Made by a program: the position numbers and the translations under genes. A stretch of 64,000 nt of DNA. Origin: Brevibacterium moorei. GTDB taxonomy: Bacteria; Actinomycetota; Actinomycetes; Actinomycetales; Brevibacteriaceae. A model generated the notes under the pieces. That model saw only the letters and a program-made list of their open reading frames with translations. It ran no database searches and was not told where the DNA came from. The stretch's first letter is position 1. Each line of letters opens with the position of its first letter. Shown here in pieces: positions 45,644 to 53,528 of the stretch. The DNA lies in assembly GCF_024580735.1 (NCBI RefSeq), contig NZ_JANIJX010000006.1, positions 1-64,000 of the forward strand, given 5' to 3'.

Positions 45644-46501
45644 TTGGCGAACAAGACGCACGGTCGCCGCCGCGCAAACACGCGAGCGAAGACCCCGCTG
45701 ACCGAACTTGCCGACGCGCTCAGCGCCAACACCGGGGTGGTGGGACGCAGGGCCGCTGTTGTCGCGGCCGCAGGCGGCCTGGCAGTGGCTGCCGGCCTAC
45801 CCACCGCGATGTCGGGAACGGCCAAGGCCGACGATGCCGGAGCCTCCACCGCCGCGCAGAAGGTTTCGGCGGACGCCACCGACTTCCAAAGCCAGGATGC
45901 GCTGAAGGTCGCCCCGGCGGCGAAGGCCGCGTCCAAGGCCGATAAGAAGGACTCCGATAAGAAGGACTCGGTGCAGGCCGGAGCCGTGACGCTCAACGTC
46001 ACCGCCAAGAAGGCGCCCAAGCCCGCACCCGTGGTCACCCCGTCGGCCACCGACAATGGTTCTTCGTCCTCCGGTTCTTCGTCTTCTTCGTCCTCGGGCA
46101 ACGGTGATTCGGGCAAGAAGTCCTCTTCGGGTTCGAAGCACGTCTCCGTGCCCTCCAACGGCTCGCGCGGTGAGAAGGCCGTGGCGATCGCCAAGGGCTA
46201 TGTCGGCGCGCCCTACTCCTGGGGCGGCTCCTCGCCCAGCGGCTGGGACTGCTCGGGCTTCGTGTCGTATGTCTACAACAAGGTGGGCGTGAGCCTGCCG
46301 CGCACCTCCGGGGCGATCAAGTCCGCCGGTACCGTGATCCCCAAGTCGCAGGCCCAGCCGGGCGACATCATGTGGCATCCGGGCCACGTCGGCATCTACG
46401 CCGGCGGCGGCAAGATGGTCGACGCCCGCAACAGCCGGGTGGGCACCGTTTACACCTCCACCGCCTGGATGAGCGACGCGGTCTACGTGCGCGTGGGCTG
46501 A
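45644..46501 (+). CDS. Secreted NlpC/P60 (C40) peptidoglycan endopeptidase, copy 1
   Basis: A 285-residue wall hydrolase. After a basic N-terminus (ANKTHGRRRANTRAK) comes a signal peptide with a twin-Arg-like GRRAAVVAAAGGLAVAAG (about 33-50). An Ala/Lys/Ser-rich spacer of about 130 residues follows, and the C-terminal C40 domain has the catalytic Cys in SGWDCSGFV and His in PGHVGIYAGGG. It cleaves peptide stems in peptidoglycan, for growth or cell separation. The TTG start at 45644 has GGAGG 8 nt upstream. The next gene is a paralog. Confidence 0.92.
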   Translation: MANKTHGRRRANTRAKTPLTELADALSANTGVVGRRAAVVAAAGGLAVAAGLPTAMSGTAKADDAGASTAAQKVSADATDFQSQDALKVAPAAKAASKADKKDSDKKDSVQAGAVTLNVTAKKAPKPAPVVTPSATDNGSSSSGSSSSSSSGNGDSGKKSSSGSKHVSVPSNGSRGEKAVAIAKGYVGAPYSWGGSSPSGWDCSGFVSYVYNKVGVSLPRTSGAIKSAGTVIPKSQAQPGDIMWHPGHVGIYAGGGKMVDARNSRVGTVYTSTAWMSDAVYVRVG

Positions 46502-46505
46502 TAGC

Positions 46506-46592
46506 CGCTGTCGGCGGACCGGCGGCGACCGGTCCGCCGACAGCGCGTACAGGCGCTTTCGGGGCCACGCGAGCACTGCTCGTGTGGCCCCG
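46506..46592 (+). terminator. Two consecutive hairpins between the NlpC/P60 paralogs
   Basis: First: 17-bp perfect stem (46506-46522 with 46529-46545). Second: stem 46560-46573 with 46579-46592 (one G-U). The first directly follows the stop codon. Confidence 0.7.
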
Positions 46593-46647
46593 AATGTATG
46601 TTGATCTGTGATCCTCGTGACCGAAACGTGACAATTCGGTTCGGATT

Positions 46648-46683
46648 CGTTACGGTAGAGCCTGTCAGTTTTTGTAACGAAAC
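46648..46683 (+). promoter_or_regulatory. CGTTACGG...TTGTAACG inverted elements before the second NlpC/P60 gene
   Basis: CGTTACGG (46648-46655) and TTGTAACGAAAC (46672-46683), preceded by CCGAAACGTGAC (46621-46632), which also precedes copy 1 in nearly the same form. Candidate binding sites for a common regulator. Confidence 0.3.
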
Positions 46684-46754
46684 GATTGCGATCGATCCAC
46701 GGAAACGCGGCGCCGGATCACCGGGCCGGTTGTGATGATCGCGGAGGAACCCCC

Positions 46755-47522
46755 TTGACTCAGAAGCAGCACGGTCGCCGTCGCGCGGATACCCGCGTGA
46801 AGACCCCCCTGACAGAACTCACCGCAGCCCTCAACGCCAACTCGGGCGTGGTCGGACGCCGCGCGGCCGTTGTGGCCGCCGCCGGTGGTCTGGTCGTCGC
46901 TGCCGGCCTGCCCAGCGCAGTCGCCAGCACGGACAAGGACAATGCGGACAAGGCGACCAGCTCGCAGCAGACCGAGTCGTTCGAAGCACAGAAGTCGATC
47001 AGCGTCGAGCCTGTGGCGAAATCGGCCAAGGATTCCTCCACTGCGGGGGTCGTCAACCTCAGCGTGAAGGCCACCAAGGCGCCGAAGAAGGCTGTTGCAG
47101 CCGAAGGCACCGCCGCCGGCGCCACCGGGAAATCCGCGGGGAAGTCGGCCGGGAAGTCCGTTTCGATCCCCGATGGTTCGAAGGCCCAGAAGGTCATCGG
47201 CATCGCCAAGCAGTATGTGGGCGTGCCCTACGTCTCCGGCGGCACCAGCCCCTCGGGTTGGGACTGCTCCGGTTACACTCAGTTCGTCTTCGCCAAGGTG
47301 GGCGTGAGCCTGCCGCGCACCTCCGGAGAACAGCACAGGGCCGGCCATATCGTCAGCCGTTCCGAGGCCAAGCCCGGTGACATCATCTGGAGCCCCGGCC
47401 ACGTGGGCATCTACGCCGGTGGCGGCATGATGTACGACGCGGGCAATCCCCGGGTCGACACCAGCTACCGGTCGATCAACTGGATGGTCTCGGCGGGTGC
47501 GCAGTTCGTTCGCGTTCTCTGA
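46755..47522 (+). CDS. Secreted NlpC/P60 (C40) peptidoglycan endopeptidase, copy 2
   Basis: A 255-residue paralog of the preceding gene with the same layout: basic N-terminus (TQKQHGRRRADTRVK), twin-Arg-like signal GRRAAVVAAAGGLVVAAG, Lys/Ala spacer, and C40 domain with Cys in SGWDCSGYT and His in PGHVGIYAGGG. The two proteins agree closely at both ends and diverge in the spacer, a tandem duplication. The TTG start at 46755 has GGAGG 7 nt upstream, as in copy 1. Confidence 0.92.
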   Translation: MTQKQHGRRRADTRVKTPLTELTAALNANSGVVGRRAAVVAAAGGLVVAAGLPSAVASTDKDNADKATSSQQTESFEAQKSISVEPVAKSAKDSSTAGVVNLSVKATKAPKKAVAAEGTAAGATGKSAGKSAGKSVSIPDGSKAQKVIGIAKQYVGVPYVSGGTSPSGWDCSGYTQFVFAKVGVSLPRTSGEQHRAGHIVSRSEAKPGDIIWSPGHVGIYAGGGMMYDAGNPRVDTSYRSINWMVSAGAQFVRVL

Positions 47523-47606
47523 GCCACCGCGCTCCAACTGACACTGGGCACTGGTGACGACGGGCTTCCTCCTCTTGGTCGTTCACTGAGTGTTCGCTTA
47601 ATCTTG

Positions 47607-47646
47607 AATGATGTCCCCTGTGGTTTTCACCACAGGGGACATCATT
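47607..47646 (+). terminator. Terminator after the second NlpC/P60 gene
   Basis: 17-bp perfect stem (47607-47623 with 47630-47646), 6-nt loop TTTTCA, followed by GTCT. Confidence 0.8.
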
Positions 47647-47651
47647 GTCTG

Positions 47652-47885
47652 TAGGCTGGAAATGAGTGTGCCGCACAGCCGGTGCGGCACTGGACAGCGA
47701 CCGCGCTGGGGACCGTCCGCATCCGGCGGACCGGTTCTGCGTGGGGAAGCGGGTGTCATGGCCATGAGAACCAGCGGGATAGACCACATATTCGGTGGCG
47801 GTGGGCGAATAGCCCCTGCCACTCACGGCGCGTCTGCGCGCCGGACGAAGGGCGCCGTGCGTGTGCACGGCGCCCTTCGTCGTCC
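47652..47885 (+). ncRNA. Possible small structured RNA between NlpC and HNH genes
   Basis: A TAGGCT -10 box at about 47652-47657 is followed by a highly structured stretch: a 9-bp perfect hairpin (GTGCCGCAC/GTGCGGCAC, about 47668-47690), further GC-rich inverted segments, and a terminator-like 15-bp perfect stem (47846-47860 with 47865-47879, loop GTGT). No convincing protein with a binding site fills the 408-nt gap 47523-47930. This could be an sRNA or a structured leader of the HNH gene. No known RNA family was recognised (not SRP, RNase P, tmRNA or ydaO). Confidence 0.3.
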
Positions 47886-47930
47886 ACGGGCACTGGATCG
47901 GCAGGAGGCCTCTGCGGTGGGAGTGGGCGC

Positions 47931-48455
47931 ATGAGCCGGGCGCACAGCAGCCTGCGCACACTGGTGCTCAACGCCGGTTACGAGCCCATGTCGGTCGTGC
48001 CCTACCGCCGGGCGATCGTGCTGGTGCTGGGGCAGAAGGCCAGTGTGCTGGCCGTAGAGCCTGGGCGCACCATTCACAGCGAGCGGTTGACGGTCGAACA
48101 GCCCGCCGTCATCCTGCTGCGCAGGTATGTCCGGCAGCCCACCGGTTCGACCACCGTGGTCTCCCGCCGCGGGGTGCTGCGCCGGGACCGTCACCGGTGC
48201 GGCTATTGCGGTCATGCGGCGAATACGGTGGACCACGTCCTGCCGCGCTCCAGAGGCGGGCAGAACAGCTGGCTGAACCTGGTGGCCTGCTGCCGCGCGT
48301 GCAATAACCGCAAGGGCGATGCGCTGCCCGAGGAGATTGGCTGGCGGTTGCTGTTCTCCCCGTTCGTTCCGGGAGGGCAGGCCTGGTGGTTACCGGATCT
48401 CGACGATCCCGCCCCGGCCTGGCGTCCATTCCTTGAACTTCCGTCAGCCGCATGA
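47931..48455 (+). CDS. HNH endonuclease family protein
   Basis: A 174-residue protein with a central HNH nuclease (RDRHRCGYCGHAANTVDHV, RSRGGQNSWLNLVACCRACNN, residues about 80-125), including CxxC zinc pairs and the DH of the catalytic site. The N-terminal LVLNAGYEPMSVVPYRRAI is conserved in this actinobacterial family. It is not next to a restriction or phage system here. The ATG at 47931 is used, with a weak GGGAG site. Confidence 0.87.
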   Translation: MSRAHSSLRTLVLNAGYEPMSVVPYRRAIVLVLGQKASVLAVEPGRTIHSERLTVEQPAVILLRRYVRQPTGSTTVVSRRGVLRRDRHRCGYCGHAANTVDHVLPRSRGGQNSWLNLVACCRACNNRKGDALPEEIGWRLLFSPFVPGGQAWWLPDLDDPAPAWRPFLELPSAA

Positions 48456-48555
48456 CGGAACGCGGACTCAACCACTCCTGTAGGCGTTAGGCTGGTCATG
48501 TCAGCCCGCAAAGCATTGATGCCAGTGGAGACTGGCCCTAAGTGAGGAGAATCGA

Positions 48556-49587
48556 ATGAGCGATCAGAAGACCCCGGAGGTCGCAGACGCCCAGGCCGTT
48601 GTCGTCGGCATCGACGGTTCGGATTCCAGCAACAACGCCCTGTCGTGGGCGATCGAGTACGCGCAGGCGACGGATCGCTCGATTCGCCTCGTCGGCGCCT
48701 ATACGGTGCCCAGCGTTGCAGCGGCGTCCATCGATGTGTCCTATGTGCCGATCGACGATTCCGCCGTGCGCGCCGCGGTGACCGATACGCTCAAGGAAGC
48801 AGCCGGCCGGGTCAAGCAGGCCGGTGTCCAGGTCGAGGCCGTCATCGAGATCGGCGATGCCGCGGGCGTGTTGGTCGAGGAATCGAAGCAGGCCACTCTG
48901 GCAGTCGTCGGCACCCGTGGCCGCGGCGGATTCGCCGGCCGTCTGCTCGGTTCGGTGCCCAGCGCGCTGCCGGCCCACGCCAAGTGCCCCACCGTCGTGA
49001 TTCCCACGGCCTTCAGCACGGATTCCAAGCGGGAGGCCCAGCCCACCGCATCGCGGCCGATCCGCAATGCCGCCGGTGATGACTTCAGCGTCCGCGCCGC
49101 CGGTGATATCGACCTGCCCGTCGAAGACGCAGCGGGCCTGGACTTCGGTGGTTCCGTGGTCGTGGGCATCGACGCGCTCGGCAAGGAGTCCCCGGCTCTC
49201 TGGGCTGCTGCGGAGTACGCGGTGACCCGTGGCCTGCCCCTGCACATCCTGGGCGTTATCACGACCACCGTGGTCGGCCCCGAATGGCTGCCCAGCACCA
49301 CCGATCTCAGCGAGTTCGTCGGCAAGGGATCCGACAAGCTGAAGCTGGCCCAGGCCGCGGTCAACGAGAAGTACGCCGACCTCAAGGTCGATTGGACCCT
49401 GTTCGACGGGCAGCCCTCGGAGGTCCTGGTGCGCGCATCGGACACCGCCGATCTGCTCGTCCTCGGCTCGCGTGGACGCGGCGGGTTCGCCGGTCTGCTG
49501 TTGGGATCGACCTCGCAGTCCGTGTTGCCCTATGCCAAGTGCCCGACCATGGTCGTGCGCGTGGCGGGCGAGAAGCTGTTCAAGTGA
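48556..49587 (+). CDS. Universal stress protein, two Usp domains
   Basis: A 343-residue tandem UspA protein. Both domains end with the ATP-binding motif G-2X-G-9X-G(S/T): GTRGRGGFAGRLLGSVPSAL and GSRGRGGFAGLLLGSTSQSV, and both begin with VVVGIDGSDS / VVVGIDALGK. Such proteins support survival during starvation or hypoxia. GAGGAG lies about 5-6 nt before the ATG. Confidence 0.93.
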   Translation: MSDQKTPEVADAQAVVVGIDGSDSSNNALSWAIEYAQATDRSIRLVGAYTVPSVAAASIDVSYVPIDDSAVRAAVTDTLKEAAGRVKQAGVQVEAVIEIGDAAGVLVEESKQATLAVVGTRGRGGFAGRLLGSVPSALPAHAKCPTVVIPTAFSTDSKREAQPTASRPIRNAAGDDFSVRAAGDIDLPVEDAAGLDFGGSVVVGIDALGKESPALWAAAEYAVTRGLPLHILGVITTTVVGPEWLPSTTDLSEFVGKGSDKLKLAQAAVNEKYADLKVDWTLFDGQPSEVLVRASDTADLLVLGSRGRGGFAGLLLGSTSQSVLPYAKCPTMVVRVAGEKLFK

Positions 49588-49741
49588 GGTAGGACGGCAC
49601 GCACGGTGTGAGTCAAAGCACCCATCCCTGCGAACTTCGTCAAGCGTGAAGGTATTAGGGTGTTGAGTGGCCCGGGGTTCGGAATGATCCGGCCCCGGGC
49701 CATTGGTTTGTTGCGTGGTGGACAAGGAAGCGGGATCAGCA

Positions 49742-51193
49742 GTGGGAATTTCTAGTGGATCGGGGCCGAGGCGCGGCCTGGGCCGAAATACGAAGGTGGG
49801 CGCTGCCCTGACCGCGGTGGCGGGACTGCTGCTGGCCGGCTGCACCTCGGGCGGCGGCGGTGGCATCGGGGGTGACTCGGTGCACTACGACGGCCTGCCC
49901 CAGGGGGTGGAGAAGAGCCTGCAGAGCTACGCGATCGTCGACGACGGCGAGTCGACGAAGGTCCCCGTGGACGCCCACTTCTTCGGTCTGCGCGGAACCT
50001 CCAGTCTCAATGAGGAAATGGAGAAGGCGATCCTCGCCGACCTGAAGTCCGGTGGGGCCTTCGGGACCCACAAGGGTTTCGACCCGGTGACCACGAAGCC
50101 GGGCGAACGCTGGGACGAAGCCGACTTCACCTCGGGCGAGGCCGCCGGGGCCACCGCGATCCCCACGGCATCCGCCCTTGCCTCGGACCAGTCCAAGGGC
50201 GTGACGGTGAGCAACCGGGTGATCGCAGCCGGTGGGGACTACATTCTGTCCACCGTGGACGCCACGGTCAAGGGCCAGACCGGCCACACGTCGTTCGTCA
50301 CGAACGTCAAGGACGATAAGACCCAGCCGGCCTCGGCGCTGTTCTCCGATGCGTCCAAACTGGGCGAGGGCGCGGCGCTGGGAGTCGACGACAAGGCCCT
50401 GCCGACCATCGACGGCCAGGCCGTGGACAAGGGCGATCTGTCCGAACTGGGCCAGCAGGTGCGTGAGGCCCTGGGCAGTGGTTCGTTCACCCCGGCCAAG
50501 GACTCCAAGACCTGGCTGCCGGACTACACCTGTGGTCTGCTGCCCTGTGTGGGCGTGACCTATGACGACGGCCCTGGGAATGCTGAACTGACCGATGAGA
50601 TCATGGAGGCGCTCGAGGACAACGATGTGCGCGCGACCTTCTTCATGATCGGGCAGAACGTGGCCAACTTCCCCAAGGAGGCCAAGAAGCTCTACGACCA
50701 GGGCAATGAGATCGAGAACCACTCGTGGAGCCATCCGCAGCTGTCGGCCATGTCGGCGGCGGGGGTGAAGGAACAGATCGACAAGACGAACAAGGCGATC
50801 GTCAAGGCCGGTATCCCCAAGCCCACTCAGATGCGCCCGCCCTACGGTGCGAAGAACCGGATGGTCGAAAAGGCCTCGGGGATGCGCCTGATGATCTGGG
50901 ACGTCGACACCCTCGACTGGAAGACCAAGTCGAAGCAGAAGACGATAGATTCCGCGGTGAACACCAGTAAGCCCGGTTCGATGTTCCTCATGCACTCGAT
51001 TCACAAGTGGACCGTCGACGGAGCCGATGCAACCTTCAAGGGGCTGAAGAAGCGGGGCTTGTACCCGGTTCCCTCCGGCTACCTGTTCAAGGGCCTGCCC
51101 TTCAAGAAGGACGCCAGCTACTTCTGCCGCGGCTACCGGGTCGACTTCAGCTGCTCGAATCCCGAACACCCGCAGGTGATCACGAACAGCTGA
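49742..51193 (+). CDS. Polysaccharide deacetylase (NodB-type) lipoprotein
   Basis: A 483-residue lipoprotein. The signal peptide ends in the lipobox LLAGC (Cys at about 34), followed by a Gly-rich linker, a 220-residue N-terminal domain of the RsiV/DUF3298-like sort, and a carbohydrate esterase family 4 domain: TYDDGP (metal and base Asp), HSWSHP, RPPYGAKN, DVDTLDW and LMHSIH. It likely removes N-acetyl groups from peptidoglycan or another wall glycan. The start is uncertain; the GTG at 49742 is preferred over upstream GTG codons because it gives a normal lipoprotein signal. Confidence 0.87.
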   Translation: MGISSGSGPRRGLGRNTKVGAALTAVAGLLLAGCTSGGGGGIGGDSVHYDGLPQGVEKSLQSYAIVDDGESTKVPVDAHFFGLRGTSSLNEEMEKAILADLKSGGAFGTHKGFDPVTTKPGERWDEADFTSGEAAGATAIPTASALASDQSKGVTVSNRVIAAGGDYILSTVDATVKGQTGHTSFVTNVKDDKTQPASALFSDASKLGEGAALGVDDKALPTIDGQAVDKGDLSELGQQVREALGSGSFTPAKDSKTWLPDYTCGLLPCVGVTYDDGPGNAELTDEIMEALEDNDVRATFFMIGQNVANFPKEAKKLYDQGNEIENHSWSHPQLSAMSAAGVKEQIDKTNKAIVKAGIPKPTQMRPPYGAKNRMVEKASGMRLMIWDVDTLDWKTKSKQKTIDSAVNTSKPGSMFLMHSIHKWTVDGADATFKGLKKRGLYPVPSGYLFKGLPFKKDASYFCRGYRVDFSCSNPEHPQVITNS

Positions 51194-51207
51194 TCGGCGG
51201 ATTGCCG

Positions 51208-51257
51208 AAACGGGGGCCGAGGTTCCGCCGCTGTGGCGGGAACCTCGGCCCCCGTTT
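51208..51257. terminator. Bidirectional terminator between convergent genes
   Basis: 22-bp stem with one bulge (arms 51208-51229 and 51235-51257), flanked by A/T tracts on both sides (AAA ... TTTGTT), between the deacetylase and phosphotriesterase genes. Confidence 0.8.
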
Positions 51258-51279
51258 GTTTCCGGTCGGGCCCGGTCGT

Positions 51280-52260
51280 TCAGGCGCCCGCCAGCACCCG
51301 GCGGGGCACATCGACGAGCATGGTGTCGACGGCGGACTGGTCGACCCCGTGCTCCAGGGCGTAGGGGATGACATCGTCGAAGACGTGGGTGAAGTGCCAC
51401 TGGGCCATCTGCGCGCGGGCCACGGGATCGATCCAGTCGATGTAGCAGGAGGCGTCCTGGGACAAGACCATCTGTTCGGCATAACCGCGGCTGACCATTT
51501 CGACCAGTGTGTCCGCGCGGGCTTCGAAGGTGGTGTCGATGTTGATGCCGAAGCGGTCCATGCCCAGGGTGAAGCCCATATCGGCCAACGACGACAGGTG
51601 ATCGCAATCGGTGGAATCCCCGCTGTGGCCCAGCACGATGCGGGAGGGGTCCACCCCCTCCTCGTCGACCATCACCCGCTTGACGTGCAGGCCGGTCTGC
51701 GAACCGGGGTGGGTGTGGACCGTGATCGGCACGTCGGTGGCCAGGTGGGCCCGTGCCACGGCCCGCATCACCCGCTCGACGCCACGGGTCAGTCCCTGAT
51801 GGTCGATCGCGCACTTGAGCATGCCGGCCCTGACCCCGGTGCCGTTGATGCCCTCGCGGATATCGCCGATGAACATATCCACCATCGGATCGGGAACCTC
51901 TGCGCCGAGCATCGCGTTGAGCGCGGGGCCACGGTGCATGAAGTAGTTCGGGACGGTGGTGTACGTGTACACGCCGGTGGCCACGACGATCTGCAGGGGC
52001 ACCTGCCGTGCGATCTCCTGGATGCGCGGAATGTAGCGTCCCAGGCCGACCACAGTCGGATCGACGATCGTGCGGACCCCGGCATCATAGGCCCGTTGGA
52101 GTTCGGCAACGGCCTCGGCGATCCGCTGGGGTTCCGACCCCCAGTCCGTCTGATAGTTGTTCTGCACTTCATCGGTCAGAACGAATACGTGTTCGTGCAT
52201 CAGCGTGGTGCCCAGTTCGGCCGGGTCGACCGGCCCCATCACAGTGTGGACTGCGCTCAA
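51280..52260 (-). CDS. Phosphotriesterase-family metallohydrolase
   Basis: A 326-residue TIM-barrel hydrolase. Metal ligands are visible: MHEHVF, bridging Lys in GMLKCAID, VHTHPGSQ, ILGHSGDSTD and Asp in VLSQDASC. The family includes phosphotriesterases and lactonases, and its true physiological substrate is often a lactone or sugar lactone phosphate. A TTG start at 52260 is chosen because GAGG lies just upstream and it matches the family start VMGPVDPAELGTTLMHEH. No operon partner is visible. Confidence 0.9.
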   Translation of the reverse strand: MSAVHTVMGPVDPAELGTTLMHEHVFVLTDEVQNNYQTDWGSEPQRIAEAVAELQRAYDAGVRTIVDPTVVGLGRYIPRIQEIARQVPLQIVVATGVYTYTTVPNYFMHRGPALNAMLGAEVPDPMVDMFIGDIREGINGTGVRAGMLKCAIDHQGLTRGVERVMRAVARAHLATDVPITVHTHPGSQTGLHVKRVMVDEEGVDPSRIVLGHSGDSTDCDHLSSLADMGFTLGMDRFGINIDTTFEARADTLVEMVSRGYAEQMVLSQDASCYIDWIDPVARAQMAQWHFTHVFDDVIPYALEHGVDQSAVDTMLVDVPRRVLAGA

Positions 52261-52607
52261 TGTCCTCGCCCTTCGTCATTGGAGGTTTCGACTGCGCCCG
52301 CAGGTCGCCGGTGGTCCCGGTGGAATGCCTACGGATGCTGGGTTCGAGCGTAGCCGGGCCCGCCCTCGCCCGCAATGGTGAGGACGGGCCCGCAGTGTCG
52401 AAGGCGGTGTGCGCGGGAAACCGTCCAGAGCGCCAGACCGGCCGCGCTGCGCGAGAGTTTGTGGCGGGCCGGCGCCATGCCCGAGGCGATGTCCACGATC
52501 GCCGCTCCGGGGCCGGCGCGCATACGTACAAACACGCCCCGGGAACATCCGGCCGGTTGCGGCCGGAGTGCTGTTCCGCGGAGCGTGCATTACCCGATGA
52601 TGGGTTG
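52261..52607. other. Intergenic region, no gene recognised
   Basis: Contains an imperfect GC hairpin (about 52354-52393, CGGGCCCG arms) probably acting as a terminator, and otherwise no gene with a binding site. The right end abuts the attachment site. Confidence 0.5.
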
Positions 52608-52653
52608 TGCCCCCGATTGGATTCGAACCAACGACACCCGCTTTAGGAGAGCG
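52608..52653 (-). repeat. Prophage attachment site: 3' part of tRNA-Arg(CCT)
   Basis: Read on the minus strand, this is the 3' portion of tRNA-Arg(CCU): anticodon stem 3' part and loop CTCCTAA (anticodon CCT), T-arm GTTGG TTCGAAT CCAAT, acceptor strand CGGGGGC and discriminator A. Homology stops at about tRNA position 27-28; the bases upstream (52654 on) do not form the 5' half. This is the displaced copy produced when a tyrosine integrase inserts into a tRNA gene. The intact gene, repaired with the element's own copy, should lie at the other end of the element, beyond 64 kb. Confidence 0.8.
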
Positions 52654-52758
52654 TAGGCTGGAGCCAGAAGCGCGAGTTCATGCGGTTCTTTGCTCCCTCC
52701 AGTTTACCTTTCGCTCAGGCTTTTCGCGAGATGGTGTCACCTCGGTGTCACGGGATCG

Positions 52759-52780
52759 AAGCCCGCCTTCGTGCGGGCTT
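52759..52780. terminator. Short hairpin between the attachment site and the first prophage gene
   Basis: 8-bp stem AAGCCCGC / GCGGGCTT with a 6-nt loop. A direct repeat GGTGTCAC (52733-52740, 52744-52751) lies just before it and could be an integrase arm site. Confidence 0.4.
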
Positions 52781-52804
52781 GCGTCCAACAGGATACGTAC
52801 TGTA

Positions 52805-52828
52805 GGATAGGCGGCATACGGAAAGGAG
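52805..52828 (+). promoter_or_regulatory. Candidate promoter and RBS region of the first prophage gene
   Basis: TAGGAT-type -10 (about 52803-52809) and GCATACGGAAAGGAG (52814-52828), a string nearly repeated (GCATACGGAAGGAG) before the DnaB-like gene. Confidence 0.35.
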
Positions 52829-52836
52829 ATAGAGCG

Positions 52837-53259
52837 ATGGCGAAACTGCCGCCAGTAACAACGATCGAGGGCCTCATCCGAGACGGATGGACCTACGACA
52901 TGATCGCCGAGGAGTATGGCGTCCAGCCCATGACGGTATGGCGCAAGCTATCCCGCGCCGGCAAGACCCCTGAGCCCCGCCATGGAGACGAGGTGCTTCC
53001 GTGGGCCGTCGACCCAGAGCATCGCCAGACGAGCATATATTTCAGCGCCCTAGCTATCACGGCCCTCGAAGAGGGGCGGTCGGTTGACGAGAGGCGCGCG
53101 GGAATCGTCCGCCGCCTCCAGGAAGACCTCAAGGCGGCCGATGCTGTCATTGGCTACGACCCGAGGATGCCACCGAACCCTGCGTCGAAGACGAAGGGTG
53201 GCTTCTTCTACGCCAAGCGCCGGCCGCAAGATACCGGATGGTTCCGAATGCCGGACTAG
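52837..53259 (+). CDS. Small HTH DNA-binding protein, prophage
   Basis: A 140-residue protein with an N-terminal helix-turn-helix (EGLIRDGWTYDMIAEEYGVQ, PMTVWRKLSRAG, residues 8-38). The middle is helical, and the Gly/Lys-rich end (TKGGFFYAKRRPQ) may bind nucleic acid. As the gene nearest the attachment site, it is a candidate repressor or early regulator (inference). GGAG lies about 8 nt before the ATG. Confidence 0.7.
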   Translation: MAKLPPVTTIEGLIRDGWTYDMIAEEYGVQPMTVWRKLSRAGKTPEPRHGDEVLPWAVDPEHRQTSIYFSALAITALEEGRSVDERRAGIVRRLQEDLKAADAVIGYDPRMPPNPASKTKGGFFYAKRRPQDTGWFRMPD

Positions 53260-53283
53260 AGATTAGAACAAAGCTTCGAACAT

Positions 53284-53394
53284 GTGTATCATCAGATACG
53301 AAAAGAGGCCGGCCCCGAAGGACCGACCTCTGACCAGCCGCTAAGCAAGTCAAGGCGCTGTTCCACCAGCGCCTCAGTTAGAAAGTGTATCATC
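53284..53394 (+). repeat. Direct repeat GTGTATCATC, two copies
   Basis: Identical 10-mers at 53284-53293 and 53385-53394. The first is part of the inverted repeat GTATC-ATCA-GATAC. Each includes TATCAT, a good -10 match. Could be operator/promoter sites. Confidence 0.45.
53301..53331 (-). terminator. Minus-strand terminator with UUCG loop inside the plus-strand prophage operon
   Basis: On the minus strand, AGAGGTCGGTCC-TTCG-GGGCCGGCCTCT pairs over 12 bp with two G-U pairs and runs into TTTT. On the plus strand the same positions give C-A mismatches, so it is suited to stop leftward transcription. Confidence 0.6.
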
Positions 53395-53396
53395 TT

Positions 53397-53528
53397 ATGC
53401 CCGATTACGACATTCCCTTGTTTATCGACCCCGAAGACGGGGCCGAGTCCCCTGATTTCGAATGGCCGACACTCGAAAACGTCTTGACCGAGAGCCAGAT
53501 CGAAGAGTTCCTCAATGGTCGCCATTGA
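53397..53528 (+). CDS. Small acidic protein, prophage
   Basis: A 43-residue, strongly acidic protein (MPDYDIPLFIDPEDGAESPD...QIEEFLNGRH). No known family. The start is supported by position just after the GTGTATCATC element and by codon usage; there is no clear ribosome binding site. It overlaps the nuclease gene by 14 nt in another frame. Confidence 0.55.
   Translation: MPDYDIPLFIDPEDGAESPDFEWPTLENVLTESQIEEFLNGRH

Noticed and set aside
52590-52660. A complete tRNA gene
   Set aside because: Only the 3' portion folds; the acceptor 5' strand, D-arm and the last anticodon pair are absent.
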